Shown here one piece after another: positions 1 to 7,710 of a stretch of 42,379 bases of DNA (position 1 is the stretch's first letter; each line of letters starts with the position of its first letter). The position numbers were made by a program, and so were the translations under genes. The DNA lies in NCBI RefSeq assembly GCF_947036865.1, contig NZ_CAMQSF010000032.1:1-42379 (forward strand). The letters are read 5' to 3'. Below the pieces are notes generated by a model. It made no database searches. It had not been told where the DNA came from and saw only the letters and a list, made by a program, of their open reading frames with translations. The DNA is from an uncultured Caulobacter sp. (GTDB taxonomy: Bacteria > Pseudomonadota > Alphaproteobacteria > Caulobacterales > Caulobacteraceae).

Positions 1-1472
1 AGAGGGACGCCCGCGGCTTGCGCCTGCTCGCGCGCCGCCGCCGCCGCCGGCGGCGCTTGTTCCAGCTTGCGCTGGGCCTCGTGCAGGCGGGTGTCGATCT
101 TGTCCCGCGCCTCCTCGAGCATGCGGAGCGTCCGCTCCTCGCTCTGACGGATGCGATCGACCAGTTCCTGGCTGGACCGTTCGTGGCGCTGGTTCAGGCG
201 TTCGGTGACGCGCGCCACCTGCTCGCCGACGTCGTCGATCGCCAGGGCGTTGCGACGCTCGGCGCTGCTGATGCGCTCGGCCAGCTTTTCGGTGATGCGG
301 GCGATCTCGGCGCCCAGCTTCTCCAGGGCCTGGGCCTGGACGCTGTCGGCGCGGTTCAGCTTGTGCTCGACGCTCGAGGCGATGCGCGCCACCTCGCCGC
401 CGACCTGCTCGATGGCGGCGGCGCTGCGGCTCTCGGCGGCGTGGACGCGGCGGTTGAAGGCGTCGGCGACGCCGACGATCTCGCGGCCCATGCGCTCGAT
501 GGCCTGAGCCGAGCGCTGCTCGGCGGCCTGCACGTGCGCGGCCATCTCGCCCAGCTTGCGCTCCATGCGGTCGAAGCGGCCGTCGGCGGCTTCCCTCAGC
601 TTGGCCGCCATCTCGAGGCGGGCGGCCTCCATCTTCTGGCCGAGGCTGGCGGCCAGGGTGTCGAGGCGTTCCTGCACGCCCGAGGCCGGATTGGCGGCTT
701 CCACCGCGCCGAGCCGCTGGTCGAGGGCCGAGAAGGACGAGCCCAGTTCGCGCAGCGCCTCGGCCGTGCGGGTCTCGGCGGCTTCCAGGCGCTCGGACAG
801 CCGGGCGACGACGGCGTCGACGACGGCCGACGGGTCGGGAGCCGCGCCCGCCGACTGCGCGTCGACCCGAGCTTCCAGGGCGGCGATCGCCTCGCGCGTG
901 CGGGCCTCGCCTTCGTAGAGATGGCCCGCGACCTTGCCGAGCGCGCCTTCCAGCGCGCGCAGCGCCTCGGCCGAGCGCGGTCCGGCGGCCTCGGCCTCGA
1001 TGCGGCGCACCCGTTCGGCGGCGCGCGCCTGCTCGGTGCGCAGTTCGTCCACCACGCCCTCGAAGCGGGCGGCGACGGCGATCTGCTCGCGCTCCGAACG
1101 CCCCAGACGGGCCAGGGCCTCGCGGACGGAATGATCAATGCCGGTGATGGCGGCGGCGTTGCGGCCCTCGGCGGCCTCGATGCGCTGGGTCAGACGATCC
1201 AGAGCGGACGCCACGCGCCCGACCTCATCGGCCGGATGCTCGGCGATCTCCATGCGCGGCGGCGCGTCGTTTTCCTTGACGATCTCGAGATAGGCGCGGT
1301 TCGGAGCGCCTTCATCGTTGGCGCGGTGCTCCGTCGCCTGACCATCGCCCTCGATGATCATGCGGTTCAGCCACTCGCCCAGGGTCATGCCGGAGCGGCG
1401 GGCGAGGTCCTTCGCGACCTCCCGTGCCTTGGGGTCTATCCCCTTAACGCTCCATGGCGAAGCCGCCGTCAT
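1..1472 (-). CDS. podJ: PodJ-type polar localization factor, N-terminal 490 residues (partial)
   Basis: The reading frame opens at ATG 1472, with GGGGAG about 9 nt upstream, and runs off the left edge. It starts MTAASPWSVKGIDPKAREVA followed by a KDLARRSGMTLGEWLN segment, the N-terminal signature of PodJ and related alphaproteobacterial polarity proteins. The remaining ~400 visible residues are Ala/Glu/Arg-rich with regular heptad spacing, as expected for a long cytoplasmic coiled coil. The membrane segment and periplasmic C-terminal region of PodJ (about 970 residues in C. crescentus) would lie beyond the window. In Caulobacter, PodJ marks the flagellated pole, recruits PleC and is needed for pilus and holdfast development. 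Identification rests on the N-terminus, the coiled coil and the neighbouring genes. The strong open frames on the opposite strand here are composition artefacts. Confidence 0.85.
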   Translation of the reverse strand, partial: MTAASPWSVKGIDPKAREVAKDLARRSGMTLGEWLNRMIIEGDGQATEHRANDEGAPNRAYLEIVKENDAPPRMEIAEHPADEVGRVASALDRLTQRIEAAEGRNAAAITGIDHSVREALARLGRSEREQIAVAARFEGVVDELRTEQARAAERVRRIEAEAAGPRSAEALRALEGALGKVAGHLYEGEARTREAIAALEARVDAQSAGAAPDPSAVVDAVVARLSERLEAAETRTAEALRELGSSFSALDQRLGAVEAANPASGVQERLDTLAASLGQKMEAARLEMAAKLREAADGRFDRMERKLGEMAAHVQAAEQRSAQAIERMGREIVGVADAFNRRVHAAESRSAAAIEQVGGEVARIASSVEHKLNRADSVQAQALEKLGAEIARITEKLAERISSAERRNALAIDDVGEQVARVTERLNQRHERSSQELVDRIRQSEERTLRMLEEARDKIDTRLHEAQRKLEQAPPAAAAAREQAQAAGVP

Positions 1473-1474
1473 GC

Positions 1475-1592
1475 GAATCGATCTCCCCGCATCTGGGGAA
1501 AACGCTAGTCACCGATTCCTGGGGTGTAAACGCGACGGAAACGCCAGATGTAGTGGCTACGCGATTCACTGTGGAGGAATCAGGACAGAGTC
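1475..1592. promoter_or_regulatory. Cluster of five GANTC (CcrM methylation) sites upstream of podJ
   Basis: GANTC occurs at 1475-1479, 1514-1518, 1563-1567, 1577-1581 and 1588-1592, five sites in 118 bp directly before the podJ start. In Caulobacter, CcrM methylates GANTC and GcrA reads the methylation state. podJ is a known member of the GcrA-dependent genes. The density suggests cell-cycle timing of podJ by hemimethylation. The sites are read directly from sequence; function is inferred. Confidence 0.75.
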
Positions 1593-1625
1593 CCAGGACT
1601 GTGTAGCGCGCTTCAAAAGCAAGAG

Positions 1626-1645
1626 GGTTAACACACGTTAACCAT
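1626..1645. promoter_or_regulatory. CtrA-like palindromic element between podJ and the 1681 gene
   Basis: GGTTAACACACGTTAACC (1626-1643) is an inverted repeat with perfect 7-bp arms and a 4-bp spacer. Its right half extends to TTAACCAT (1638-1645), an octamer form of the CtrA box. The two TTAA cores are 6 bp apart rather than the classical 7. The element lies in the divergent region and could act on podJ, on the small plus-strand gene, or on both. Confidence 0.55.
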
Positions 1646-1680
1646 TTGCCAGGCCGATTGTCGCAGGCCTAGAAGCGGCC

Positions 1681-1896
1681 ATGGACCTTCCCGTGACCCT
1701 GGCCGCCGGCGCGGCCTTCCTGATCCTGGCCGTGATCTTCGGCTGGCTGGGCGCCCGTCCGATCAATGTTCTCAAGGGTCCGCGCCTGATGCCGTGGCGT
1801 CCGATGATGATGGCCTGCGTGGTCGGCCTGATGCTGATGGCGGTGCATCTGGTCAACCTGCTGGGGGTCTCGACCGGGGGCCAGCCGCGCTACTAG
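1681..1896 (+). CDS. Small two-helix membrane protein, unknown function
   Basis: The 71-residue product has two hydrophobic segments, at about residues 6-25 and 41-63, joined by a basic stretch (GARPINVLKGPRLMPWRP). It is probably an inner-membrane protein. No domain is recognised. The start ATG 1681 has only a weak ribosome site. Its TAG stop (1894-1896) overlaps the convergent stop of the next gene on the palindrome CTAG, so both genes end in the same four bases. The upstream CtrA-like palindrome and the divergent podJ raise the possibility of cell-cycle control, which is unproven. Confidence 0.65.
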   Translation: MDLPVTLAAGAAFLILAVIFGWLGARPINVLKGPRLMPWRPMMMACVVGLMLMAVHLVNLLGVSTGGQPRY

Positions 1897-3554
1897 GTCG
1901 CGGGCGCGGCGGGCGCCTTCTTGGGTCGTTTGGCCAGGCCCGAGACCCCGCCGGAGGACAAGAGACCGATATCGGCGAGCAGGAACGGGATGGCCCACTT
2001 CTGTGGCGCGGCAATGTAGCGCGGCTGCCAGACCGGGTCGTACTTGTCCTTGTAGCGACGCACGCCCTGGAAGTTATAGATCTCCTCGCCGCGCTCGTAG
2101 AGCAGTCGGCCGACGCGGGACATGATCGGCGCCAGGGGCCGATCCTCCAGGCCCGCCAGCGGCGCGACGCCGAACTCGAACGCCTGATAGCCCTCGTCCT
2201 TGCCCCACTGCAGGAGCTCGACGAACAGGTAGTCCATGACGTTCTTGGGCGCCTCGTCCGAATAGCGCATCAGGTCCATCGAGAACGCCGTCTTGGCCGC
2301 CGTCAGCCACAGGGTGGCGAAGGCGACGATCTTGCCCTCGGCGCGGACCACGGCCACCGGGAACTCGGCCACGTAGCGCGGCTCGAAGCCGCCCATCGAG
2401 AAGCTCTTTTCGCCGCCCGCGTGGTGGGCCAGCCAGTCGTCGGAGATGGCGCGAAGCTGATCCATGATCTCCAGCGCCGCGCCGGCCGGCAGCACCTCGA
2501 AGGCCGCCCCGCCCTCCCCGGCCTTGCGCCAGTTGCGGCGCAGCACCTCGCGACGGCGGCCGGCCAGGCTGAAGGCTTCCAGCGGCACGGCCGCGCTCTC
2601 GCCAGTCTTCTGGATCGCCAGACCCAGATCGACGGTGTCGGGCAGGTCGTCGGGGCCGAGGCCGTAGAAGCCCGCGCGCGCGGCGTGGGCGTCGGCCAGT
2701 TCACGGAAGCGCCAGAAGAGCTCCATCCGCTCCTCGCGCTTGCCGACCGGCGGGCCGAGCGCGATCCACGATCGCCCCCGCACGCCGAACATCAGGAAGG
2801 TCTCGCCCGAGGCCGAGAACAGGAACCGCTTGTCGCCCAGCAGCGCCAGGTTGGCGCTGGGCTCGGCGCCCTCGGCCTTGGCCAGGATCGCCCGGACGCG
2901 GTCGAATTCGGGATCGGTGTCGTCGACGACCGACGGCGTCGCGGCCGTGGCGACCAGGCGCCAGACGCCGACCGCCAGCAGCACGATGGCCGCCGCCACC
3001 GAAGAGCGGATGGCGCGCGCCGCCTCGTCGTGGTCCTGCAGGACCTTGATCCACGACTTGTCGGCGAACTCGGTGTGGTGGAACGACCACCAGCCCAGGA
3101 GACCCGCCCCGCCGATCGCGGCGGCGGCCGACAGGAGCCAGCCGGGGGTGATCTCCATCTTGGTCAGCGCCGCCTGACGCGGGAAGGCGTCGTGGAACGG
3201 CAGCAGCACCAGGCAGCACACCGACAAGGTGGCGGTCTCTTCCCAGTTCAGCCCCTTGAAGATCGCCAGCACGGCCGAAGCCGCCAGCACGATCAGCGCC
3301 GCCCACCAGGCCGCCCCGAGGCGCGCCCGCAGGCCGAACGCCAGCAGGAGAAGCACGAGCCCCAGGATCGACGAGAAGAAGTGGCTGATCTCGATCAGCA
3401 GGTCCGGGGCGAAGGCCAGCAGCAGCAGAAATCGGGTCGGCTCCGACGGCGTCGCGCCCGAGGCCAGCAGCATCACCCCGGCCGACGCGGTCAGGATCGC
3501 CGCCAAGGTGGGGGCGATGGCCAGGGCCGCGGGCCTGAAAACGGTCGAGGGCAT
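1893..3554 (-). CDS. MprF-type membrane protein with DUF2156 aminoacyl-phospholipid synthase domain
   Basis: The 553-residue product starts at ATG 3554. About five or six hydrophobic segments occupy the first ~210 residues. A soluble C-terminal domain follows (about 215-525) with features of the phosphatidylglycerol lysyltransferase/DUF2156 fold, such as GDKRFLFS, the GVRGRSWIALGPPVG segment and the FNFQGVRRYKDKYDP-like end (here IYNFQGVRRYKDKYDP). MprF proteins move an amino acid from aminoacyl-tRNA to phosphatidylglycerol, lowering surface charge. Classical MprF has a larger flippase part (about 14 helices, ~850 residues), so this is a short form. The lipid and amino acid cannot be told from the sequence. 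The frame stays open upstream of 3554 into the acyl-CoA dehydrogenase gene; this is not coding. Confidence 0.8.
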   Translation of the reverse strand: MPSTVFRPAALAIAPTLAAILTASAGVMLLASGATPSEPTRFLLLLAFAPDLLIEISHFFSSILGLVLLLLAFGLRARLGAAWWAALIVLAASAVLAIFKGLNWEETATLSVCCLVLLPFHDAFPRQAALTKMEITPGWLLSAAAAIGGAGLLGWWSFHHTEFADKSWIKVLQDHDEAARAIRSSVAAAIVLLAVGVWRLVATAATPSVVDDTDPEFDRVRAILAKAEGAEPSANLALLGDKRFLFSASGETFLMFGVRGRSWIALGPPVGKREERMELFWRFRELADAHAARAGFYGLGPDDLPDTVDLGLAIQKTGESAAVPLEAFSLAGRRREVLRRNWRKAGEGGAAFEVLPAGAALEIMDQLRAISDDWLAHHAGGEKSFSMGGFEPRYVAEFPVAVVRAEGKIVAFATLWLTAAKTAFSMDLMRYSDEAPKNVMDYLFVELLQWGKDEGYQAFEFGVAPLAGLEDRPLAPIMSRVGRLLYERGEEIYNFQGVRRYKDKYDPVWQPRYIAAPQKWAIPFLLADIGLLSSGGVSGLAKRPKKAPAAPAT

Positions 3555-3722
3555 CCAGATCCCGGAATGACGAATCCCCGAGGGGATCCAGCAGAGGCCC
3601 CTCCTATACCCCGCAAACGTCGGCGTGGTCGCGGGCCAAGATGCGAACGAGCGTTTGAATCGACTTGCCGCCGTCGCCGCCGCGCGTAGTGTGGGGCGCA
3701 ACGAACCTAGGGAGACGAGACC

Positions 3723-4928
3723 ATGGCCGACTTCGGCGGAACCGAACTCGACGCCTTCCGCGCCGAAACCCGCGCCTGGCTGGAGGCCAACTATCCGCCG
3801 TCGCTGAAGGCGCCGATGGGCGAGGACGAGGCCCCGTGGGGCGGCCGCAAGATGGTCTGGAAGAACCCCGACGCCAAGCTGTGGCTGGACCGCATGGCCG
3901 AGCGCGGCTGGACCGCGCCGATGTGGCCCAAGGAGTATGGCGGCGGCGGCCTGTCGAAGGCCCAGAACAAGGTGCTGGAGCAGGAGCTGCGCCGGATCAA
4001 GGCCCGCCCCGCCCTGATGAGCTTCGGCGTCTGGATGCTGGGGCCCGTGCTGCTGGAATACGCCACCGAGGAGCAGAAGCAACGGTTCCTGCCGCCGATC
4101 GTGCGCGGCGAGATCCGCTGGTGTCAGGGCTACAGCGAACCCGGCGCGGGCTCCGACCTGGCCAGTCTCCAAACCAAGTGCGAGGACAAAGGCGATCACT
4201 ACCTGATCAACGGCCAGAAGGTCTGGACCAGCTACGCCGACCAGGCCGACTGGATCTTCTGCCTGGTTCGCACCGACACCAGCAAGAAGCACGAGGGCAT
4301 TTCGTTCGTGTTGTTCGACATGACCTCGCCCGGCGTCGAGGCGCGGCCGATCAAGCTGATCAGCGGCTCCTCGCCCTTCTGCGAGACGTTCTTCGACAAC
4401 GTCCAGGTCCCCAAGGACCAGCTGGTCGGCAAGCTGAACGGCGGCTGGGACATCGCGAAGCGGCTCCTGCAGTACGAGCGCCAGAACATCTCGGCGTCGG
4501 GCTTCGGCGGCGGCGGCGGTCTCTCGCCGGTCGACGCGGCCAGGAAGGAGATCGGCGTCGACGGCGAAGGCCGCATCGCGGACGGCGACTTCCGCGCCCG
4601 CCTGGCGGCCCATTCGATGGACGCCCACGCCTTCATGCTGACCGTGCGCCGGGCCGAGGCGGAGTCGAAGCAGGGCTCGGGTCCCAGCGCCGCCGTCTCT
4701 ATCATCAAGTACGCCGCCGCCAAGATGAACCAGGAGCGCACCGAACTGCTGGTCGAGGCCTTGGGCCTGCAAGGCCTCGGCTGGGAAGGCGAAGGGTTCT
4801 CCAGCGAGGAGCTGGGCGCGATGCGGTCGATGCTGCGCGCCAAGGGCAACTCGATCGAGGGCGGCACCAGCGAGGTGAACCTGAACGTCGTCGCCAAGCG
4901 CGTTCTGGGCCTCCTGGATCACCAGTAA
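3723..4928 (+). CDS. Acyl-CoA dehydrogenase, catalytic-type subunit
   Basis: The 401-residue flavoprotein has an N-terminal helical domain, then the middle-domain signature WCQGYSEPGAGSDLASLQT (about 135-155) and VWTSYA, and ends with SIEGGTSEV (377-385), where E379 is a likely catalytic base. It should oxidise an acyl-CoA to the 2-enoyl-CoA with FAD. GGAGA-like bases precede ATG 3723. The gene is followed 4 bp later by a DsbA-fold isomerase gene and then by a second acyl-CoA dehydrogenase lacking the Glu motif, so the two dehydrogenases may form a mixed enzyme. The substrate is unknown. Confidence 0.9.
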   Translation: MADFGGTELDAFRAETRAWLEANYPPSLKAPMGEDEAPWGGRKMVWKNPDAKLWLDRMAERGWTAPMWPKEYGGGGLSKAQNKVLEQELRRIKARPALMSFGVWMLGPVLLEYATEEQKQRFLPPIVRGEIRWCQGYSEPGAGSDLASLQTKCEDKGDHYLINGQKVWTSYADQADWIFCLVRTDTSKKHEGISFVLFDMTSPGVEARPIKLISGSSPFCETFFDNVQVPKDQLVGKLNGGWDIAKRLLQYERQNISASGFGGGGGLSPVDAARKEIGVDGEGRIADGDFRARLAAHSMDAHAFMLTVRRAEAESKQGSGPSAAVSIIKYAAAKMNQERTELLVEALGLQGLGWEGEGFSSEELGAMRSMLRAKGNSIEGGTSEVNLNVVAKRVLGLLDHQ

Positions 4929-4932
4929 GGCC

Positions 4933-5544
4933 ATGATCGAGTTCTGGTACGAGTTCGCCTCGACCTACTCCTATCCGGCCGCCATGCGCATCGAGCGGAT
5001 GGCGGCCGATCGGGGCGTGGCGGTGGCGTGGCGGCCCTTCATCGTGGGTCCGCTGTTCCATGAGCAGCAGGGCCTGAACGACAGTCCTTTCAACGTCGTG
5101 CCGGTGAAAGGTCAGTACATGTGGCGCGACCTGGAACGGGTCTGTGAGGCGTCGGGCCTGCCCCTGCGCCACCCCAGCCAGTTCCCGCGCAACAGCCTGC
5201 TGGCCGCCCGGGTGGCGATCGTCGGTCTGGAGGACGGCTGGACGCCGGCCTTCAGCCGCGCCGTCTACGAGGCCAATTTCGTCGACGACCGGGACATCGG
5301 CAGCCCCGAGGTCCTGGCGCCGCTGATCGCGGCCGTCGGCGCGGGACCAGACCACGTGCTGGCCGCCGCCCAATCCGAACCGATCAAGACCCGGCTGAAG
5401 GATCACGTCCGTCAGGCCCGCGAGCGCGGCCTGTTCGGCGCCCCCAGCTTCCTCACCGCCGACGGCGAGCTCTTCTGGGGCAACGACCGTCTGGAACAGG
5501 CCCTCGACTGGGCCGCCCGTCATCAATCCAGGGAGCACGCCTGA
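4933..5544 (+). CDS. 2-hydroxychromene-2-carboxylate isomerase / DsbA-fold (kappa GST-like) protein
   Basis: The 203-residue product begins IEFWYEFASTYSYPAA, with Ser10 at the position of the glutathione-activating serine of the HCCA isomerase family. It ends with the family's GLFGAPSFLTADGELFWGNDRL segment. Family members are glutathione-dependent isomerases in naphthalene-type pathways or related kappa-class transferases, and there is no CxxC for disulfide chemistry. The gene is tightly packed between two acyl-CoA dehydrogenase genes, 4 bp after the first and 1 bp before the second, so all three are probably co-translated. The actual reaction in this operon is not known. Confidence 0.85.
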   Translation: MIEFWYEFASTYSYPAAMRIERMAADRGVAVAWRPFIVGPLFHEQQGLNDSPFNVVPVKGQYMWRDLERVCEASGLPLRHPSQFPRNSLLAARVAIVGLEDGWTPAFSRAVYEANFVDDRDIGSPEVLAPLIAAVGAGPDHVLAAAQSEPIKTRLKDHVRQARERGLFGAPSFLTADGELFWGNDRLEQALDWAARHQSREHA

Positions 5545-5545
5545 T

Positions 5546-6673
5546 ATGGCCGTCCTGACCGAAGAACAGACGATGCTGCGCGACGCCGCCAAGGGCTGGG
5601 CCAGCGAGAGCGCCCCCGTCGCCGCCCTGCGCAAGCTTCGCGACGGCGGCTCCAAGCAGAGCTTCGACCCCGCCGCCTGGGCCGAGATGGGCCAGATGGG
5701 CTGGGCCGGGGTGATCGTGCCCGAAGCCTATGACGGCTCGGCCTTCGGCTATCTAGGCCTAGGTTTGATCCTGGAGGAGACCGGGCGCACCCTGGCCGCC
5801 TCCCCGCTGCTGTCGACGGCGATGATCGCCGCTTCGGCGCTGCAATTGGGCGGCTCGGACGCCCAGAAGCAGGCGTGGCTGCCGAGGATCGCCGCCGGCG
5901 AGGCCGTCGCCACCCTGGCCGTCGACGAAGGCTCGCACCACAACCCCGCCCGCATCGCCCTGACCGCGACCAAGAGCGGCGACGGCTTCGTGCTGAACGG
6001 GACCAAGACCTTCGTGTTGGACGGCGAGGCCGCCGACCTGCTGATCGTCGCGGCCCGCACCAGCGGCTCCGGGACCGACGGCCTGACCCTGTTCCTGGTT
6101 CCCGGCGACACGGCTGGCGTGACCCGGACGCATCTGGCGCTGGCCGACTCGCGCGGCGCGGCGCGGATCGCCTTCGACGGCGTGCAGGTCGCCGCCGACG
6201 CCGTGCTGGGCCAGGTCGACCAGGGCTGGGCCGTTCTGGAACCGACCCTGGACCGCGCCTATGCCGGCGTCGCCGCCGAGATGCTGGGCAGCGCTTCGGC
6301 CGCCTTCGACATCACCCTGGACTATCTGAAGACCCGCACCCAGTTCGGCCAGGTCATCGGCACGTTCCAGGCCCTGCAGCACCGCGCCGCCAAGTGGTTC
6401 ACCGACCTGGAGACGACCCGCTCCTGCGTCGAGGCCGCCCTGGAGGCCCTGGACGCCGGTGGGGACACGCGCGCCCTCGCGTCTCTCGCCAAGGCCAAGG
6501 CCTCGGAACTGGTCCACCTGGCGTCCAACGAGATGGTCCAGATGCACGGCGGCATCGGCATGACCGACGCCCATGACGCCGGCCTCTACATGAAGCGCGC
6601 GCGGGTCACCGAGGCCTTGTTCGGCGGCGCCAGCTTCCACCGCGATCGCTATGCCCGGCTGATGGGCTTCTGA
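5546..6673 (+). CDS. Acyl-CoA dehydrogenase, probable non-catalytic partner subunit
   Basis: The 375-residue product has the family architecture. The N-terminal helices include QMGWAGVIVPEAYDG, the middle domain contains GDGFVLNGTKTFVLDGE, and the C-terminal helices include TRTQFGQVIGTFQALQHR and EMVQMHGGIGMTDAHD. At the end, where catalytic members have the Glu-Gly-Thr motif, it reads LFGGASFHRDRYARL (FGGAS at 359-363). Loss of that glutamate is typical of one chain in alpha2-beta2 dehydrogenases such as the actinobacterial FadE pairs used on bulky CoA esters. Pairing with the 3723 gene is inferred from the shared operon. Confidence 0.88.
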   Translation: MAVLTEEQTMLRDAAKGWASESAPVAALRKLRDGGSKQSFDPAAWAEMGQMGWAGVIVPEAYDGSAFGYLGLGLILEETGRTLAASPLLSTAMIAASALQLGGSDAQKQAWLPRIAAGEAVATLAVDEGSHHNPARIALTATKSGDGFVLNGTKTFVLDGEAADLLIVAARTSGSGTDGLTLFLVPGDTAGVTRTHLALADSRGAARIAFDGVQVAADAVLGQVDQGWAVLEPTLDRAYAGVAAEMLGSASAAFDITLDYLKTRTQFGQVIGTFQALQHRAAKWFTDLETTRSCVEAALEALDAGGDTRALASLAKAKASELVHLASNEMVQMHGGIGMTDAHDAGLYMKRARVTEALFGGASFHRDRYARLMGF

Positions 6674-6712
6674 GGCGGCCGGCGGCGTCGAGGAACCGCC
6701 GCCAGCGCTGAC

Positions 6713-6750
6713 GGTTCTTCCTTGCGATTCCACGATCGCAAGGAAGAGCT
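6713..6750 (+). promoter_or_regulatory. Long hairpin enclosing the Shine-Dalgarno site of the 6754 gene
   Basis: Bases 6713-6727 pair with 6736-6750 over 15 positions around an 8-nt loop. The twelve inner pairs are Watson-Crick and the outer three include two G-U pairs. The 3' arm contains AAGGAAG (6740-6746), 7 nt before ATG 6754, so folding would hide the ribosome site. There is no U-tract, so it is a poor intrinsic terminator for the upstream operon. A translational switch or thermosensor is possible. Confidence 0.6.
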
Positions 6751-6753
6751 CCC

Positions 6754-7254
6754 ATGCACGACGCCTCTCACGACCAGGACGACGCCGAACGCCGCCTGTG
6801 GAAGGAAATCGACCACGCCCGCTTCGGCATGCTGGGCATCCCGGCCACCGGCGGCCACTTCCAGCCTATGACGGCCTTCGCCGAGCCGGAAGACAAGGCC
6901 CTCTGGTTCTTCACCAGCAAGGACACGGACCTTCTCAAGTCCGTGCGCGACGGGCAGGACAAGGCCATGTTCATCGTCGAGGCCAAGGACCAGGACTTCC
7001 AGGCCTGCGTCGCCGGCCGACTGTCCGAGGACCCCGACCGCGAGCGCATCGAGCGCTACTGGAACCCGATGGTCGCGGCCTGGTTTCCGCGAGGCAAGGA
7101 CGATCCCAGCCTGACCCTGCTGCGCTTCGACATGAGCGACGCGCAGACCTGGGCGTCCAAGGGCGCGGTCCGCTTCGCCTGGGAGATCGCCAAGGCCAAC
7201 ATCACCGGGACCCTCCCCGATATCGGCCATCAGGATCACGTCACCCTGTCCTGA
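6754..7254 (+). CDS. Pyridoxamine 5'-phosphate oxidase-fold general stress protein
   Basis: The 166-residue product matches the general-stress-protein-26 type of the flavin split-barrel family. Recognisable parts are RFGMLGIPATGGHFQPMTAF, ALWFFTSKDTDLLKSV, a YWNPMVAAWFPRGKDDPSL segment and LLRFDMSDAQTW. Such proteins bind FMN, FAD or F420-like cofactors, and most have no assigned reaction. The start ATG 6754 has an AAGGAAG ribosome site, buried in a predicted hairpin. It lies 80 bp after the dehydrogenase operon and is followed by a good terminator, so it is probably a single-gene unit. Confidence 0.85.
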   Translation: MHDASHDQDDAERRLWKEIDHARFGMLGIPATGGHFQPMTAFAEPEDKALWFFTSKDTDLLKSVRDGQDKAMFIVEAKDQDFQACVAGRLSEDPDRERIERYWNPMVAAWFPRGKDDPSLTLLRFDMSDAQTWASKGAVRFAWEIAKANITGTLPDIGHQDHVTLS

Positions 7255-7276
7255 TCGCCTCGACCGCGCGTGTCAC

Positions 7277-7306
7277 AGGCCGCCCTTCAGGGCGGCCTTT
7301 TTCTTT
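7277..7306 (+). terminator. Intrinsic terminator after the stress-protein gene
   Basis: A perfect 9-bp stem (AGGCCGCCC / GGGCGGCCT) with a TTCA loop is followed by TTTTTCTTT. It lies 23 bp after the stop codon. Confidence 0.9.
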
Positions 7307-7353
7307 GGCTGTGTTGACGTTGAATGTGGAGGTTGGTCCGGATCGAAATCCTA

Positions 7354-7433
7354 GTCCTTCGACAAGCCCGGGATGAGGATTTCGTGCTCGCGGGGCCGAC
7401 CGTCGCCCTTTGACCCGAGCCTTTCGAAGGGCG
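7354..7433. repeat. REP-like imperfect inverted repeat
   Basis: TCCTTCGACAAGCCCGGGAT (from 7355) and the complement of the sequence near 7413-7432 (CCCTTCGAAAGGCTCGGGTC) are near-identical arms. They resemble the CCTTCGACAAGCTCAGG palindromes scattered between genes in many proteobacteria. This copy is degenerate. The assignment rests on the sequence pattern only. Confidence 0.5.
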
Positions 7434-7461
7434 GACGGCACTGTAGGGGCCATCAACACGC

Positions 7462-7485
7462 AAGGCTAAAACAGCCTTTTCTTTT
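7462..7485 (+). terminator. Possible second intrinsic terminator
   Basis: A 6-bp stem (AAGGCT / AGCCTT) with loop AAAAC is followed by TTCTTTT. No gene on this strand ends close by, so it could end a short untranslated transcript or be chance. Confidence 0.35.
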
Positions 7486-7710
7486 GCGCGGCCCAACCGA
7501 TCCGAAATTAAGGCACGCCCTACGTGGAGCCTTAAGTCGACCAGTCGACGAATGGATCGCATAACAAATGTTGGCCGAACAGATGCCATCGCGGTGCGAC
7601 ATCTGCTTTCATGTCGTACGGCGATCGATTGTGTCGGGTACGCGACGGCGTGCGTTTTCAACGCAACCTATAGCTTGCAACCCTTGCCGTAAGACGGCGT
7701 TCGATTCGAC
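7486..7710 (+). other. Gene-free region upstream of the Crp/Fnr regulator
   Basis: No protein gene is supported here. It contains the inverted repeat TTAAGGC / GCCTTAA (7508-7514 and 7529-7535, 14-nt spacer), two GTCGAC copies 8 bp apart just after it, the arms CAGATG / CATCTG around 7580-7606, and a GANTC site at 7703-7707 immediately before the ATG. The GC content is lower than in the flanking genes. The regulator's promoter must lie here, but no clear -35/-10 pair was identified. Confidence 0.45.

Noticed and set aside
18..1508. Long plus-strand open frame opposite podJ
   Set aside because: Its product is low-complexity Ala/Gly/Leu/Arg sequence, and the minus strand carries the recognisable PodJ N-terminus. 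High GC leaves antisense frames open.
1794..3689. Plus-strand open frame of about 630 codons across the MprF-type gene
   Set aside because: The translation is Arg/Gln/Gly-rich without domains, and the minus strand has a coherent membrane protein.
7255..7710. A small RNA gene before the Crp/Fnr regulator
   Set aside because: A terminator-like hairpin and inverted repeats are present, but no promoter or known RNA family could be recognised.
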